NCBI GenBank assembly: GCA_029378245.1
Contig: JARKIF010000027.1
Span: forward strand, 1 to 64,000
Direction of reading: 5' to 3'
Source of the DNA: Roridomyces roridus
Lineage: Eukaryota > Basidiomycota > Agaricomycetes > Agaricales > Mycenaceae
Length of the DNA: 64,000 bases
In this document: positions 45,584-57,094 of the stretch, one piece after another
How positions within the stretch are numbered: position 1 is the stretch's first letter
Layout: every line of letters begins with the position of its first letter
Position numbers and translations under genes: made by a program
Notes under the pieces: model-generated
Databases searched by the model: none
Told to the model about the DNA's origin: nothing
The model's input: the letters and a program-made list of their open reading frames with translations, nothing else

Positions 45584-45910
45584 GGCTTTCTTTTGATGTT
45601 GCCGCCGGTCCTTACTGCTCTTCCAGCGGCATTATTCCGAAAGAACGTATAGATAGAGATAAAGAGAAGGATGAGCCTGCTCCTCCCACCGCTGCCCCGA
45701 AAAACGAAATTATACCTCCCGAGCCCACAGGCATTGACGAGCGCCTCATAATGCCAGGAAGGAGGAGACGGGCCAAGACAGAGTAGGGGTTTCTTTTGTT
45801 CTTCCCGCCGGTTCTCACTGCTCTTCCAGCGCCATTCGTCTGAAAGACCGTACAGGCAGAGATGAAGAGAAGGATGAGCCCGCTCCTCCCATGGCCGATG
45901 ACTTTTCTCG
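45515..45910 (+). repeat. 200-bp tandem repeat over the end of copy E
   Basis: Two units of about 200 bp start at 45515 and 45715. Each encodes a version of PPEPTDIGERLIMARRRQSK / PPEPTGIDERLIMPGRRRRA followed by a stop and a GTTTCTTTTG-rich stretch. The first unit contains the C-terminus of copy E. The second lies beyond its stop codon and could be a decayed or alternative last exon. Confidence 0.65.
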
Positions 45911-45978
45911 GATGCTCGAGATGTCCGAGCTGGGAACAGATAAGAGCTAACTGAAATTGTTGGGAAGACTAGAGGACA

Positions 45979-46257
45979 ATGTCTTCGCGCTACTGGGACC
46001 CCAAACCACCGAGCGCGGTTCCCGCTCACACGCGCTTCTCTTTTCTGAAGCGCGCGTTGAGGCGGTTTGACCCACGTCACACCAGCGCAGCGCTAAGCGT
46101 GTCTTCGCGTGTCGTGGATGATGAATACGACGAGCCTGGGGTTCGAGAGGTGTTGACGGGCCTTGCTTCCTGCCGAGAAATACCTTCGCGTGTCGTAGAT
46201 GAGGACTACGACGAGCCCGGGGTTCGGGAGCCTGTGTTGACGGAACTTGCTTCCTAA
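45979..46257 (+). CDS. Hypothetical 92-residue ORF with internal repeat
   Basis: ATG at 45979 opens MSSRYWDPKPPSAVPAHTRF. The second half is two copies of SRVVDDEYDEPGVRE / SRVVDEDYDEPGVRE, encoded by an 81-84-bp direct repeat (46103-46183 and 46184-46268). No family is recognised. It may be a further degenerate exon of the homeodomain region rather than a gene. Confidence 0.25.
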   Translation: MSSRYWDPKPPSAVPAHTRFSFLKRALRRFDPRHTSAALSVSSRVVDDEYDEPGVREVLTGLASCREIPSRVVDEDYDEPGVREPVLTELAS

Positions 46258-47022
46258 CAAGAAATGCCGGCGCCTTCTATGGAAGGTCATTCTATCCCCT
46301 CCACTCGTCCTTCCCCCACTCTTTTTCGAACGCTACCGGCATTGCATTCGCCCGAGATTTGATTACATGTAGTACGACATTATGTAGGCCGAGTAATTCA
46401 CCTTGAGTTCACCTCTCGTCAACTATTGGTCCAAATTTTTCGCCCCAAATTCGAAAGCAGTGAGTAGGCACGGGCGGCCATCGAAACCACTGCCGAGGCT
46501 CGGCCCTTTCTATAAGTAAACCTTCGCACCTTCGCGGTGACGTAGAGCTCGCCAACTATGGTAATTTGTAACGTGATCGTGCTGCTGTGGATGTCTCGGC
46601 CACATCTTGCTCAACTTGCACAAGTTCTGCGCTGAAAACTCGATAGCTACGTGGCACTAGATACTCTCTGTATTCTTGAGAAACAACGACGCGAAACGAC
46701 CATCTTGCGGGCGCAACGCGTCTGATTGACCGGATCATAACCGGATCATCGCGTTTATTTACAGCGAACACTGCGCCCTACGTCATTGACAAGGCTTCCA
46801 AGTCCGGCCGTATTTAACACAGGCAAAAGCAGGCCATGGCTGGCAAGCTTGTCCACCTCGTCTGTCCCAACAACAGCCTTTGTTCATCCTGAAGGACCTC
46901 TATTTCACCACCTCATACTCCGGAGCCGGACTCACGTATAGTTCTGGGGTGTGCCGTCGATGACAACCACGGTGGCTTGCTTGGCCAGAGCTCTCGTGGT
47001 AGCTAGCTCTCGGTACTACTAG
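46258..47022. other. Intergenic region upstream of copy F
   Basis: No gene is seen. A TATAAGTA sequence at about 46511 has no convincing ORF downstream. The 5' region of copy F does not obviously carry the AACAGCTTTCAG block found before other copies. Confidence 0.4.
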
Positions 47023-49817
47023 ATGTCATTCATCTCGAACGCAAGCGGCTTCACTCTCGGCGAAGGCACATTCAACAATATTCATGGCGACGTTGTCATA
47101 TACCAGGATGTCCCGAGGGCTCTCAAGCGTTCCTCCTCAAATCCACTGGGAGAACCTCGACGAAAGCGAAGGCGAAAGGGGGATGAGGATGGACCGAAGG
47201 TTCGTGAAGGCCCTGACTCAATCCGAAGCAATGCTCCAAACCCACACAGATCATTCAAAACAAGCATCTTCACCTTGACTTCGAGATAGGACGCGGGCAA
47301 GGCTATCTTCTTCACGCAGGCAACCTGCTCAATGGTCGGGCTGTTATCGTGAAAGTTTTCAACGCAGGAAAGGATGCTCGTGGGGTGCGCGACACCATGC
47401 CCGTGTGAATCGACGCTGACAATGACCTGTAAAGCAATTGGAAGCCACGGTGGCCATCTCGCGAGGACTATTGTAAGCAACCAACCAGGTAGTTCACTCA
47501 AGTCATGGACGACGTTTCAGTCATCCCAATGTCCTGCGAATGGAAGGTATCTCGGCGCCGACGTCCATACATCAGTTTATAACGTATGAAGATGGTACCG
47601 TTCTCATTCCGCAAAACATGGTATGCGCTAATCGTTTGCTAGCTCATCGAAAGACAGCAGAAGGCCCACTCGCCGTCGCTCTCAGGGACGATCTTGACAT
47701 GAGCATCGTGCTTGGATTCAAAATGGTTCGTATGCTCGGCCGTGCCCATTTCGTTACCTCACTGTTTTCCAGATTTCCGATCTCTCTGTAGGAAACCTAG
47801 TGCTTGTGTCATAGCCATTCTTATTCCTGTTCCAAGTCGGGAATCGATTATTTGAATACACAAGGCATCTCGCTTCCGTCGGGACCCGAGGTATGGCCAT
47901 CTTTATAGTCGACTTCCCTTATCTCACTCCAGCCCAGAGTTTTGACGTCTTCCTCGACATCAACAACCGGTTTCTGTTTAGCATCAATCCACCAACCGAC
48001 GCGAATACGGTGCATGACGAAGAGGACGATACAAGCAGCGTCTGGACTTTGTTCAACGGATTGTGTCGAAAGGTCATTACAGCTAAAGTAACTTGCTCGC
48101 AGCGCTGAACTTTTGTGTCAGGTCCTGAGGTCCGCCAATCGCGTATTACACGGTATGCCTGTTTCTGATGCTGGCAGAACACCTTGGTTACTCAACCGTA
48201 CAGATGAGGATATCGAAAGGACACCTGCTATTATCTTCGACTCTTCTCCTCGTTCACCGGCGATTTTGAAACCCCCTCCGTCACCTTCGTTGGACCAAGC
48301 TCTCATACAGACTGAAGAAGCTATCCCAAGTGATCATGACTCGGTTCCCTCAGTAATACCGCCTCGGAGGGAATACGTCTGGCGAATGATGGAAGTGCCA
48401 CAATCCTTGGCTACCATTGCCACCCAAATCCCCAGAGATCTCGCCCTGCGCCACGCATCCATCAATAGGCTTGTTTTGACCGACGGCGGAAGCATACACC
48501 GATGCCCGGGATACGTTCGGGAGGAAGTAACGCTGGCGACCAGGACGGCAGATAGCGCAGTCGTGTTCCATGATGCACCCACCATCCAGGAGGTCTGCTC
48601 GGTATGCCACGAAGTCGTCAGCTCGGGAGAGGTTTTCCATTGTGTTTGTGGACAAGAAGGTAGGCACAGTCAAGCTGCCGTGCGACATGTCCCTTATCTC
48701 TTTGTGTTTTCAGAACCAGGATCGCGCCCCACATTTAAATGTCGCTCGTGCAAGTCGTGGAGCCACTGGAACTGTGGGGCCGATCCAGACAAGACTATCT
48801 GTCATTTTTGTTCTTCAGAAACCTCGGTGATACGCGTGGAAGACGTATCTGTTCTCGAACAGGATGCCCATCCCCCAGCTCAATCGACTCCCGAGGTTGC
48901 TCCCTCAGCCCCAACGATTCTGTCGTCCACCCATCCCCGGGAAATGGGACCGGTTCTTGTGGACCCGAAGGAGCTGTACTTTGATAGTTTCGATTCGGCC
49001 TACAACAACCCTTCCTCTTCCGACTCGGATCCTTCATTCCTCGATGATGATGAAGAATTGGGGTCTGTCGAACGCTTTCCGGCTCCGCCTCCGAACACCC
49101 CCGATGATCCGACTATGAATGTTTTTTTCCGCTTTCCTACGTTTCGGACGACCCTCGCCCACGATCGACATACCCGCCGACCAGCAATCCAACCTTCGAT
49201 GAGTCCGAAACCGACATCTCAGTGCACGGTGACGGCTATAGCCCAACATCTGGGCGTTCCCGTACCGTGGATTATTTTCGCCTCCTCACGGCAAGAAGGC
49301 TGGGTGCCACTGCAGAGGGAAATGTGAACGAGCACCCCAAGGAGGAGTCGGAATTCAAGAAGGCGACAATCACCCAATTTAGTTGCCCTCTTCCGAACTG
49401 TGGCTCGACCTTCATCGCGAGGCACAATCTGATCTGTAAGCTTCTGCTGCTGCTGCTCCCCTTCTTGTCTGACCTTTATCTGCAGGCCATATAAAGAGTC
49501 ACAACAAGTACCGGCTCCACGCTTGTCAGTGCGGTTTGAGGTTCAGTACACAAGAAGTCCTCCACGTTCATATTCAGCGGTGCCTTGAGTTGTCAGTGGT
49601 TTCACCCTCCTCGCTCTCCAACGTGCCTCACCTTCATTTCCAGTTGAATCATGCCAATTTAATGGACTGTTGCCACCTACCGCACGGCGTGGCTCTCACT
49701 GCAGCCTATCGCTACCTCGCTCCTGGTGGCCCGCCCATTCCCTTGTGGGCCTTGATCGATCTCCTTCTATTCATCTTGTACAGTAGCTCCCCATGTACGA
49801 GTTCTTCGCCGTTGTAA
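47023..49817 (+). CDS. Pseudokinase-PHD protein with C2H2 tail, copy F (735 aa)
   Basis: Exons 47023-47199, 47250-47384, 47435-47472, 47521-47594, 47643-47725, 47773-47787, 47837-47890, 47938-48072, 48122-48152, 48204-48659, 48714-49140, 49185-49435, 49486-49817 join in frame. Kinase-fold motifs are IGRGQGYLLHAG and VIVKVF; the HRD site is SLPSGPE and DFG is replaced by INPP. The PHD-like finger is C379...C432 with KCRSCKSWSHWNC. An acidic linker follows. Residues 609-631 form a C2H2 finger (C609, C614, H627, H631) and 639-658 a C2HC finger (C639, C641, H654, C658). The intron at 49141-49184 has an unusual GTTTCG donor; without it the frame closes at 49327 and the zinc fingers are lost. This is the main uncertainty. 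Confidence 0.75.
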
Positions 49818-50667
49818 CTCCTTCGCAGTCTCACTCCGAGAGTCCGAGCTCTCATACCATAGCATTACCTTACCATTTTATACATTCTGGGACTACTACT
49901 CTACGTACCTGGTAATAGCACGTCCTCCAATCCCAATGCATGCATGCTTCTCGCCTTCTAAGCTGTACCATGGCAGGATCAGCAGGCGTCTGGAAGCTGA
50001 CGAATGTCAAGAGAGGAGAATTCGGGCTGAGAAGTCGAAAGGAGGAGGAGCATAATAGTCTAGATCTGCGGGCCAAGCGACGCAACCAAGACGCAACGCA
50101 AGGGCATGCAAGTCCTCCGTAAACCCGAGTCAGACCATGACAAGCCATGCCCAGTTGCGAAGAAATACTTACAATAATTATCTGGAATCCTCCCGGAGCC
50201 AGATAACTGCGATTGTGCTGGTTGGAAGCAAAATCGGTGCATACTGCACGGCACTGCACGGTGCCGCCTTGATGAGCTTGATCATTGATGCCGCCATCAA
50301 CCTTGTTTCCGAGACCATCGTCTTCCTCACTCAGCTTGGCAATAATACATACTCGTTCTGCCTCAACGCGATGCCCGATACAAAAGTCAGGAAATTCCAA
50401 GAAATTCCGTTCGCAAAGCGTCAATTTCGTATGACTAGCCAAAAGTTTTGAAACACACGCAGCAACAGTCTCGACTTTTCGCTCTTCCTTCAGGTGGACC
50501 AGCGCTTTTCCGGACAATTCATCCTCTCGTGGTTGTGATTTTCCATGTCTCAACATCGTCCGAACCTCGTGGGATTGGAAGCCAGTGCGGAACAGCTTTC
50601 AGTTGACAGGCGGACAGCGGCACATAAAGCCATCCTACTCTAACGTCCACTCTCCTCACCCCGCTCA
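49818..50667. other. Intergenic region with promoter block of copy G
   Basis: No gene is recognised. The last ~100 bp contain the family's 5' block. A CATGCCCAGTT sequence near 50146 recurs near 53486 and, inverted, near 42540, which suggests pieces of an older shared upstream region. Confidence 0.45.
50590..50641 (+). promoter_or_regulatory. Shared 5' block of the pseudokinase family, copy G
   Basis: AACAGCTTTCAGTTGACAG at about 50590-50609 is followed by CGGACAGCGGCACATAAAGC at 50621-50640, 28-78 bp before the start codon. The same two elements precede copy H in the same order. CACATAAAG could serve as a TATA-like core. Confidence 0.5.
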
Positions 50668-53056
50668 ATGTCATTCATCTCGAATGCCAGTGGAATCACC
50701 CTAGGCGAAGGCACCTTCAACAATGTCCAGGGGAATCTCGTGAATATATTCCAGTCTGGGGGCCAACGGGCAGATATCGGAGGTGAGTTATTCTCGTTCA
50801 TAACGGCGGAGGTACATTAACAGAAGCTTCCACTAGCCCTCCTAGAATGCCTGTTGGGAGACCAACGACGGTGGAGAGGCGATGAAGGTGACCTCGTTTC
50901 GGTCCTCCCGAAAGCGGAAACTCACACCCCGGGTAGAAGCTGCGCGGGGACGGAGGCAAGAGGGAGAGGACGAGGGGTTAGAGGTTCGTGAGCATCCGCA
51001 CATCGATACAGTATCTCGACGAATTGAGTAGATCATCCGACCCAAGGACCTTAAACTCACCCATGAGATCGGCCGTGGACAGGGCTATCTCTTGCATGCA
51101 GGCCAAGTCAAGGACCGAGCGATGATAGTCAAGGTCTTCAACCCGGGGGCAAGGGCTCGTGAGGTGTGTGGATGCTCCAGTACAAACGTCAGTATGGGCT
51201 GATGAACCGAACAGCACTTGGAGGCGACAATGACACTGTCGAAAGGGCTGTTGTGAGTGTACAAGACAAGTGGGAGAACATTATCCATATCCTTTCAGGC
51301 ACCCCAATGTGTTGCGCATCCACGGCACCTCTTCCCCGACTTCACCAAGTCAGTTCATAACGTATCAGGACGGTAATGTCTTCACTCTCCGTATTCTGGC
51401 TCTGAGATTGACCGGATGCCAGCTTATTGGAAGACCGCGGAAGGGCCTCTTGCGGCGGCTCTCAGGGATGGTATTGACACAAGTGTCGTCTTGGGATTCA
51501 AATTGGTGTGTTCCCTGGTCGCCTGCTCCCTCCCTATCTCACTCTGTAACAGGTCGCTGGCCTTTCCGTATTCCTCTCGCTACTTTTCCCCCACCCTCCG
51601 CTGAGCCCTTTTCAGTCCGGTATAAACTATCTCAGTGGACATGACATATCGCTGTCACTGGGGGCCGAAGTGGGTCCCTTCCTTTTCGTACGATCCCTTC
51701 AGTCTGACTTCGGAAGGACTTTGATGTATTCCTTGATATGAACGACCGGTTTCTGCTCAGCATCAATCCACCAGTCGACGCTACTCCTGCTTACAACCAG
51801 CGAGACGTTACACGTAGTGCCTGGACCTTGTTCAATGCACTGTGTCAAAAGGTCGCTCCAGCTCGAAACGGCTTCGTCTATGAGCACTGACCTTTCGTGT
51901 GCAGGTCTTGAGGTCGGCCAATCGCGTATTACATGGTAATATGGCCCACCCAAATGCTGGTAAATCGCCTTTTACTTACTTGACCGTTAGATCAGGATAT
52001 CGAAAGGACACCTGCTGTTTTCGACACTTCTCGCCCGCCGAGCTTGAGATCCTCTCCGGTCCATTCGTTGGGCCAAACCATCGCACAAGACGAAGAAGCT
52101 ATCCCAGCTGATTGCGACGTGGCTGCCTCAGTACCGCCTCGGAGGGAATTCGTCTGGCGGACGATGGACGTCCCTCAATCATTGGCTAGCATTGCCACCC
52201 AAATCGCTCGCGATCTCGATCTGCGCCGCGCATCTATCACTCGGCTTGCTCGGAGAGACGGCCGAAGCATACACCGCTGCCCGGGATACCTTCGCGAAGA
52301 GGTAACGCTGGCGACCAGGACGGCAGATAGTGCTATCATCTCCCACGATGTGCCTGCTGTCCATGAAGTGTGCTCGGTATGCCACGAAGTCGTGATTTCA
52401 GGAGAGGTTTTCGATTGTGTTTGCGGACAAAAAGGTAGGCTCAATCCAGCTGCCGCGCGATATATTCTCCTTATCACGTTTCCTTGCAGAACCAGGTTCG
52501 CGTCCCACTGTAAAATGTCGCTCCTGCAAGTCTTGGAGTCACAGGGACTGTGGCCCTTCTCCCGACGAGTCTTTATGCCATTTGTGCACATCCTTCCTTC
52601 GTAAACAGGATGTTCTCCCAGCTACCTCCGAGACCACTCTCTCGGACCTCTCGGACATTGACCTTCATTCAGAACCTTCTCTGGGTTTGTTGGACGGAGC
52701 CCTCGACTTCCTAGCTGAGGAGCGTGCCCGGTGGACAGCCATGCGTGAGGTTGGTACTGCAGGTGTGTGGACGGATTCATGTGGAACTGTACTTTGATCT
52801 CACAAACTCGTCAGAACATCCTCGCAAGCGTCGTCGGAAACGGACTGCGAGATTCCCCAAGACGGACGATTCCTGGCAAGATGACCCAATTGAGGAGGGG
52901 AGTGCTACCATCGCAAACTACAGGGCTTTAAGGATAGGCCATCGCCGAGGCGACTCCCTACCGTTTGTGCCACCGCCAGCTGGGGACTCTGGCGATATCT
53001 CCAGAATCCTCGCATGGTTATCGATTCGCACTCAGCCGGAATCGCTCCCGCCCTGA
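50668..53056 (+). CDS. Pseudokinase-PHD family, copy G (574 aa)
   Basis: Exons 50668-50782, 50837-50887, 50937-50983, 51032-51163, 51215-51252, 51299-51372, 51423-51505, 51553-51567, 51616-51669, 51717-51851, 51904-51934, 51991-52434, 52490-52753, 52815-53056. All junctions up to 52434 follow the family pattern and keep frame. Motifs: IGRGQGYLLHAG, MIVKVF; HRD replaced by SLSLGAE, DFG by SINPP; finger CSVC...CVC...KCRSC...WSHRDC...CHLC. The last intron (52754-52814) is my choice; without it the protein stops at 52797 with 508 residues. With it the tail gains a strong basic stretch (EHPRKRRRKR), a likely nuclear signal. The tail is otherwise low-complexity. Confidence 0.75.
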
Positions 53057-53960
53057 CAGCCGACCAACCTATCCTCGTAACACATGCCCCTCAAGCCGGA
53101 TAAGTACATCGGCGTACGGCAGCGTACGGCCTCCGCAGTACCTCTCAAGGGTCGCAGTTCTCCCCCGCGTCAGGTCCCACAAGTCGTGCGACTCGGAGCA
53201 CCTGCGGCCGAGGGAGTGGGCAAATCGGTGTAAGGCGAGGGGTGAGCGCAGAGGGGAGCTGAGGTTTACGGTGATGGATGGGAGGAGGGGATAGGGGTGT
53301 CAGGGTGAATGTCGAAGTTTGTGGGGCTGGCTGCGAGAGTGCTGCCCGTACAAGGCTCCGTCGACGGTCCTTTGCTCTTTGTAGTAGCGCTCGGTGCGAT
53401 TGTAGGGGACTTTGAAAAAAAAATTACTGCATGCCAGACTCCAGTGGTCGGGAGGGGACCTCCGTAAGTATTAAAGCCCTGGCCATGCCCAGTTGGGAAC
53501 AGATAAGACCTATAGCTGATATCCGCCGAGTGGTGGTTGGAAGACAAGAGTCACTCAGCGCAGCGCTCAGCCATCATTCGTCTCACTTCGACCATCATCC
53601 TTCCTCGTCTTCCTTCCTCCACCCACCGTCACGGTTCAGCGCTCAGCAGTCGTTTTGTCAATGCGGCCGCCCGCGACCCGATGCAGCTCTGGCTCCTCAT
53701 GATATTCCGTTGAAGAGCTCCAATTTCGACCACCTCTCTGGATATTGTCAGCTTCCTGCCGTACGATCTGGTCGTTCTGCTGCCATTAATATTTCTCGTA
53801 CTCTATGCCTCACGATTCACCTGTCGGAGGCCTCGTGGGATTGGAAGCCTGTACCTGTGCGCAACAGCTTTCAGTTGACAGGCTCACAGCTAACGCGAGG
53901 CCACGGACAGCGGCACATAAAGCCCTCCTACTCTGACACCGACTCTGTTTACCCCGCTCG
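53057..53960. other. Intergenic region upstream of copy H
   Basis: No gene is recognised. The segment from about 53840 to 53960 is the conserved 5' region of the family, with AACAGCTTTCAGTTGACAG near 53862 and GGACAGCGGCACATAAAGCC at 53905-53924, about 40-100 bp before the ATG. Confidence 0.5.
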
Positions 53961-56562
53961 ATGTCATTCATCTCGAACGCCAGTGGAATCACCCTGCGCG
54001 AAGGCACTTTCAACAATATCCAGGGGGATCTTGTGAACATATTCCAGGCTGAGAACCTGGCACGAGTAGACATCGGAGGTGGGTCACGGTATTTCTCGTT
54101 AAAATCAGCGCAGCGATGTGGACTGACACTTCCGGATCGATGGGTAGCTCTTCTGGAGTCGCTTCTAGGAGAAAAACGACGGCGGAGAGAGGAATCGACA
54201 GATGCGGAAGGTGAATTCGTCTTAGCCTTTCCGGAAAGCGGCAACTGAAATTGGCAGAACCTGCGCGGAAAAGGAGGCGAGAGAATGCGGAGGAGGATGG
54301 GCCGGAGGTTCGTGAAGACCGGCAGCACATGCATATGCGGTATCTTAACGAATGGAGCAGGTCGTCCGATACAAGGACCTCAATCTCACCGACGAGATAG
54401 GCCGCGGACCTGGCTATCTTCTTCACGCAGGCAACACCAAACGTCGGGCGCTCATTGTGAAGGTTTTTAACGCAGGAACCAATGCCCGAAAGGTGTGTCA
54501 CACTATGCCCTTCTCGACTTGACTCTGAAATGACTTGGACAGCACTTGGAAGCCACTGTAAACCTCTCGCAAAGACTATTGTGAGGACCAAACAAGCACT
54601 GTAGCACCCAGCATGGACGGTTTTCTAGGCATCCCAATGTGCTACGGATCGAGGGGACCTCATCGCCAACGTCGATGCATCTCTTCATAGCGTATCAAGA
54701 TGGTGCCTTCCTCACTTTGCAAGTCATGCTACAACTCATCGTTTTGCTAGCCCATCGGAAGACAGCGGAAGGCCCACTTGCCGCGGCCCTGAGGGACGAT
54801 CTAGAAAGGAGCATTATGCTAGGATTCAAATTGGTTTGTGTTTGATAGTATCCCTCTTCTGGGGCTCACCGGATGTCAGATTTCGAGTCTCTCCGTATGG
54901 AACTCATCCGTTTCCAATACTTATGCTAATCTCCTCCAAAGTCAGGAATAGATTATTTGAGTACGCAAGGCGGCATGCTTCCGCTGGAACCCGAGGTACT
55001 CCCATCCTTTTGCTCTTCTTCCCTCGTCTGAATCCGGCAGAACTTTGACGTCTTCCTCGACATCAACGACCGATTTTTGCTCAGCATCAATCCACCAACC
55101 GACGCTAATACGGCGCATCACGACGAGGACGATATACGCAGCGTGTGGGTCTTCTTCAACGCACTGTGTCAAAAGGTTACCCAGCTCGTGAAACGGATGG
55201 GCCGATAAGCACTGATATTTCCTGTGTAGGTCTTGAGGTCGGCCAATCGCGTACTGCACGGTGTGGCTTGTTCCAAAGCTGCAACTCGCCTTGCTTACTT
55301 CCGTACAGATGAGGATATTGAAAGGACGCCTGCTATTTTCGACTCTCCTGGCTCGCCAGAGATGCTACGACCCTCGCCGGTGGCGTCGCGGGATCAAGCC
55401 ACTGTACAGACTCAGGAAGGCATCGCGAGCAGGCACCCCCAGTACCGCCTCGGAGGGAATTCGTCTGGCGGTCCATGGAGGTCCCGCAGTGCTTGGCCAC
55501 CATCGCCGCCCAGATATCTAGAGATCTCGCCCTGCGCCAAGCATCCATTAATCGACTGGCTCGGAGCGATGGCGAAAGCATACACCGCTGCCCGGGATAC
55601 ATCCGAGAGGAAGTCACACTGGCGACACGGACGGCGGATAGCGCTGTCGTGTCACATGATACGCCCGCTATCCAGGAAGTGTGCTCCGTCTGCCACGAAG
55701 TCGTGAATTCGGGAGAGGTTTTCATGTGTATCTGCGGACAAGAAGGTAGGCGCAATTTCACTACCGTGCGATATATCCCCTTATCTCGTTCCCAGAACCT
55801 GGCTCGCGCCCCACTGTCAAGTGTCGTTCGTGCAAGTCGTGGAGTCACAAGGACTGTGGCCCCACTCTGAACGAGTCCATCTGCTATTTTTGTTTCCCGG
55901 GGCCCTGGGATACACCGCAAGGTCCTAGCGACATAGCGTCCTCATCTACTTGGGGTCAATCCCCGGATGAGCAGTGGAATAACTTGTTCCAAGCTGACCA
56001 GCTGCCAGTAGCTGGCAGCCCTCGTACTCCGTTGGCGTCCTTCATCTCTACCAGCATGAGCGCCGGAAACAACTCTGGAAACGCGTCCCCAACCACTGGG
56101 GCGACGAACGAAACTCGCACCTCGCACCCATCCCCCGTCTCCATGGCGCACTCGCCCAATTTGGACCAGAACGTGCTTGTTGCACAAGAAAGTGGGAATA
56201 TAGGGCAGGGAGGGAATGATCCTCGACCGCAGCTGCGAGTAGCTTCCTCTGCGTTGCAGGCGGCGTATCGTCGTATCAGAGAAGTCCGCAGGAGTCTCAT
56301 CAAATTAGACTCTCGTTCTTCAGACCCCTCCAACATTGGACCGGAGCACTCGCCCCTGTTGTTTACCGAATCCCCCGTTGACGAGTTCTCGAGCGACACG
56401 GATGACCCGATAGATTTGCAGGCACTCAGGTCCAACCTTGCTGCCGTGGATCGCCAGTCACAGAAATATCTCGATCGCTTCGCGCCAGGTTCTGGGAATG
56501 ATGACCACAATCAGCCTCCACCAGGGATCAATCCCGACGGTCGTTACTCCGAAGACTTGTAG
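53961..56562 (+). CDS. Pseudokinase-PHD family, copy H (small deletion in one exon)
   Basis: Exons 53961-54078, 54148-54210, 54258-54307, 54361-54492, 54543-54580, 54629-54702, 54751-54833, 54880-54894, 54942-54995, 55041-55175, 55230-55260, 55309-55745, 55796-56562. Motifs IGRGPGYLLHAG and LIVKVF; HRD site MLPLEPE; DFG replaced by SINPP; finger CSVC...CIC...KCRSC...WSHKDC...CYFC. About ten bases are missing near 55421-55433 relative to copy D, which shifts the frame before APPVPPRREFVWR. A 53-nt GTGGCG...GAGCAG intron would bypass it. The ~240-residue tail after CYFCF is Ser/Asn-rich with a helical stretch (ALQAAYRRIREVRRSLIKLD) and is unrelated to the tail of D, although the flanks of both genes are homologous. 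Confidence 0.65.
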
Positions 56563-57094
56563 GTCTATTGTAATCTTGTTGCGGTGGTCGGCTGGCTTAC
56601 TATGTGCCAACCCAGATGTCCCGTCTGCCGCAGAGTAGCATGCATTAAGCATTCATCTGACTGAACCCCATATACAAGATGTTCACATCGATTTCCTCTG
56701 GCGCCCTTCAGTCCAAGCGGATTCAAGCGCGTTCTCAAGCTCGGACGTTGACGTCTATTTGGACGTCGTCGCCGTGCGACCGCGAGTCTACCAGATTCGT
56801 TCTGTCACTATCGCCGACCGCATCCATACCTACACGGGCCAGATGTAACCGGGTGGATGGAAGAGGCAAACTTTCTCCCAAAGTTTATCTCTTATCTCTT
56901 GGCCCCTTAGCCTTATGTACCAGCACACATTCCTCCTTTCCCTAGCTATTCGTACTGTATTGCAGTTGATAGAAATGCATTCCCCACGAGTACGATTTAG
57001 TCGAGCCAAGGCCACATGCCGCCGCGGACCTTGGACCCGAGTCACGTAAGTGAAACGCGCTCTGCCGAGGAGTTGTCCCTCCCGCTCTTCCACC
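56563..57094. other. Between copy H and the truncated transporter
   Basis: From about 56838 onward it matches, inverted, the upstream region of the intact transporter (38960-39200). The first ~275 bp have no counterpart there. No gene is seen. Confidence 0.5.

Noticed and set aside
45415..46080. 221-codon minus-strand ORF
   Set aside because: It is antisense to the end of the homeodomain gene and the 200-bp repeat; its repeated peptides mirror the repeat.
46505..46530. TATAAGTA sequence as a promoter
   Set aside because: No credible coding region follows it on the plus strand before copy F, which starts 500 bp away.
49870..50556. 228-codon minus-strand ORF
   Set aside because: No recognisable motif and no exon structure; it overlaps the promoter block of copy G.
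54010..54591. 193-codon minus-strand ORF
   Set aside because: It is antisense to the first exons of copy H; the same shadow appears in other copies.
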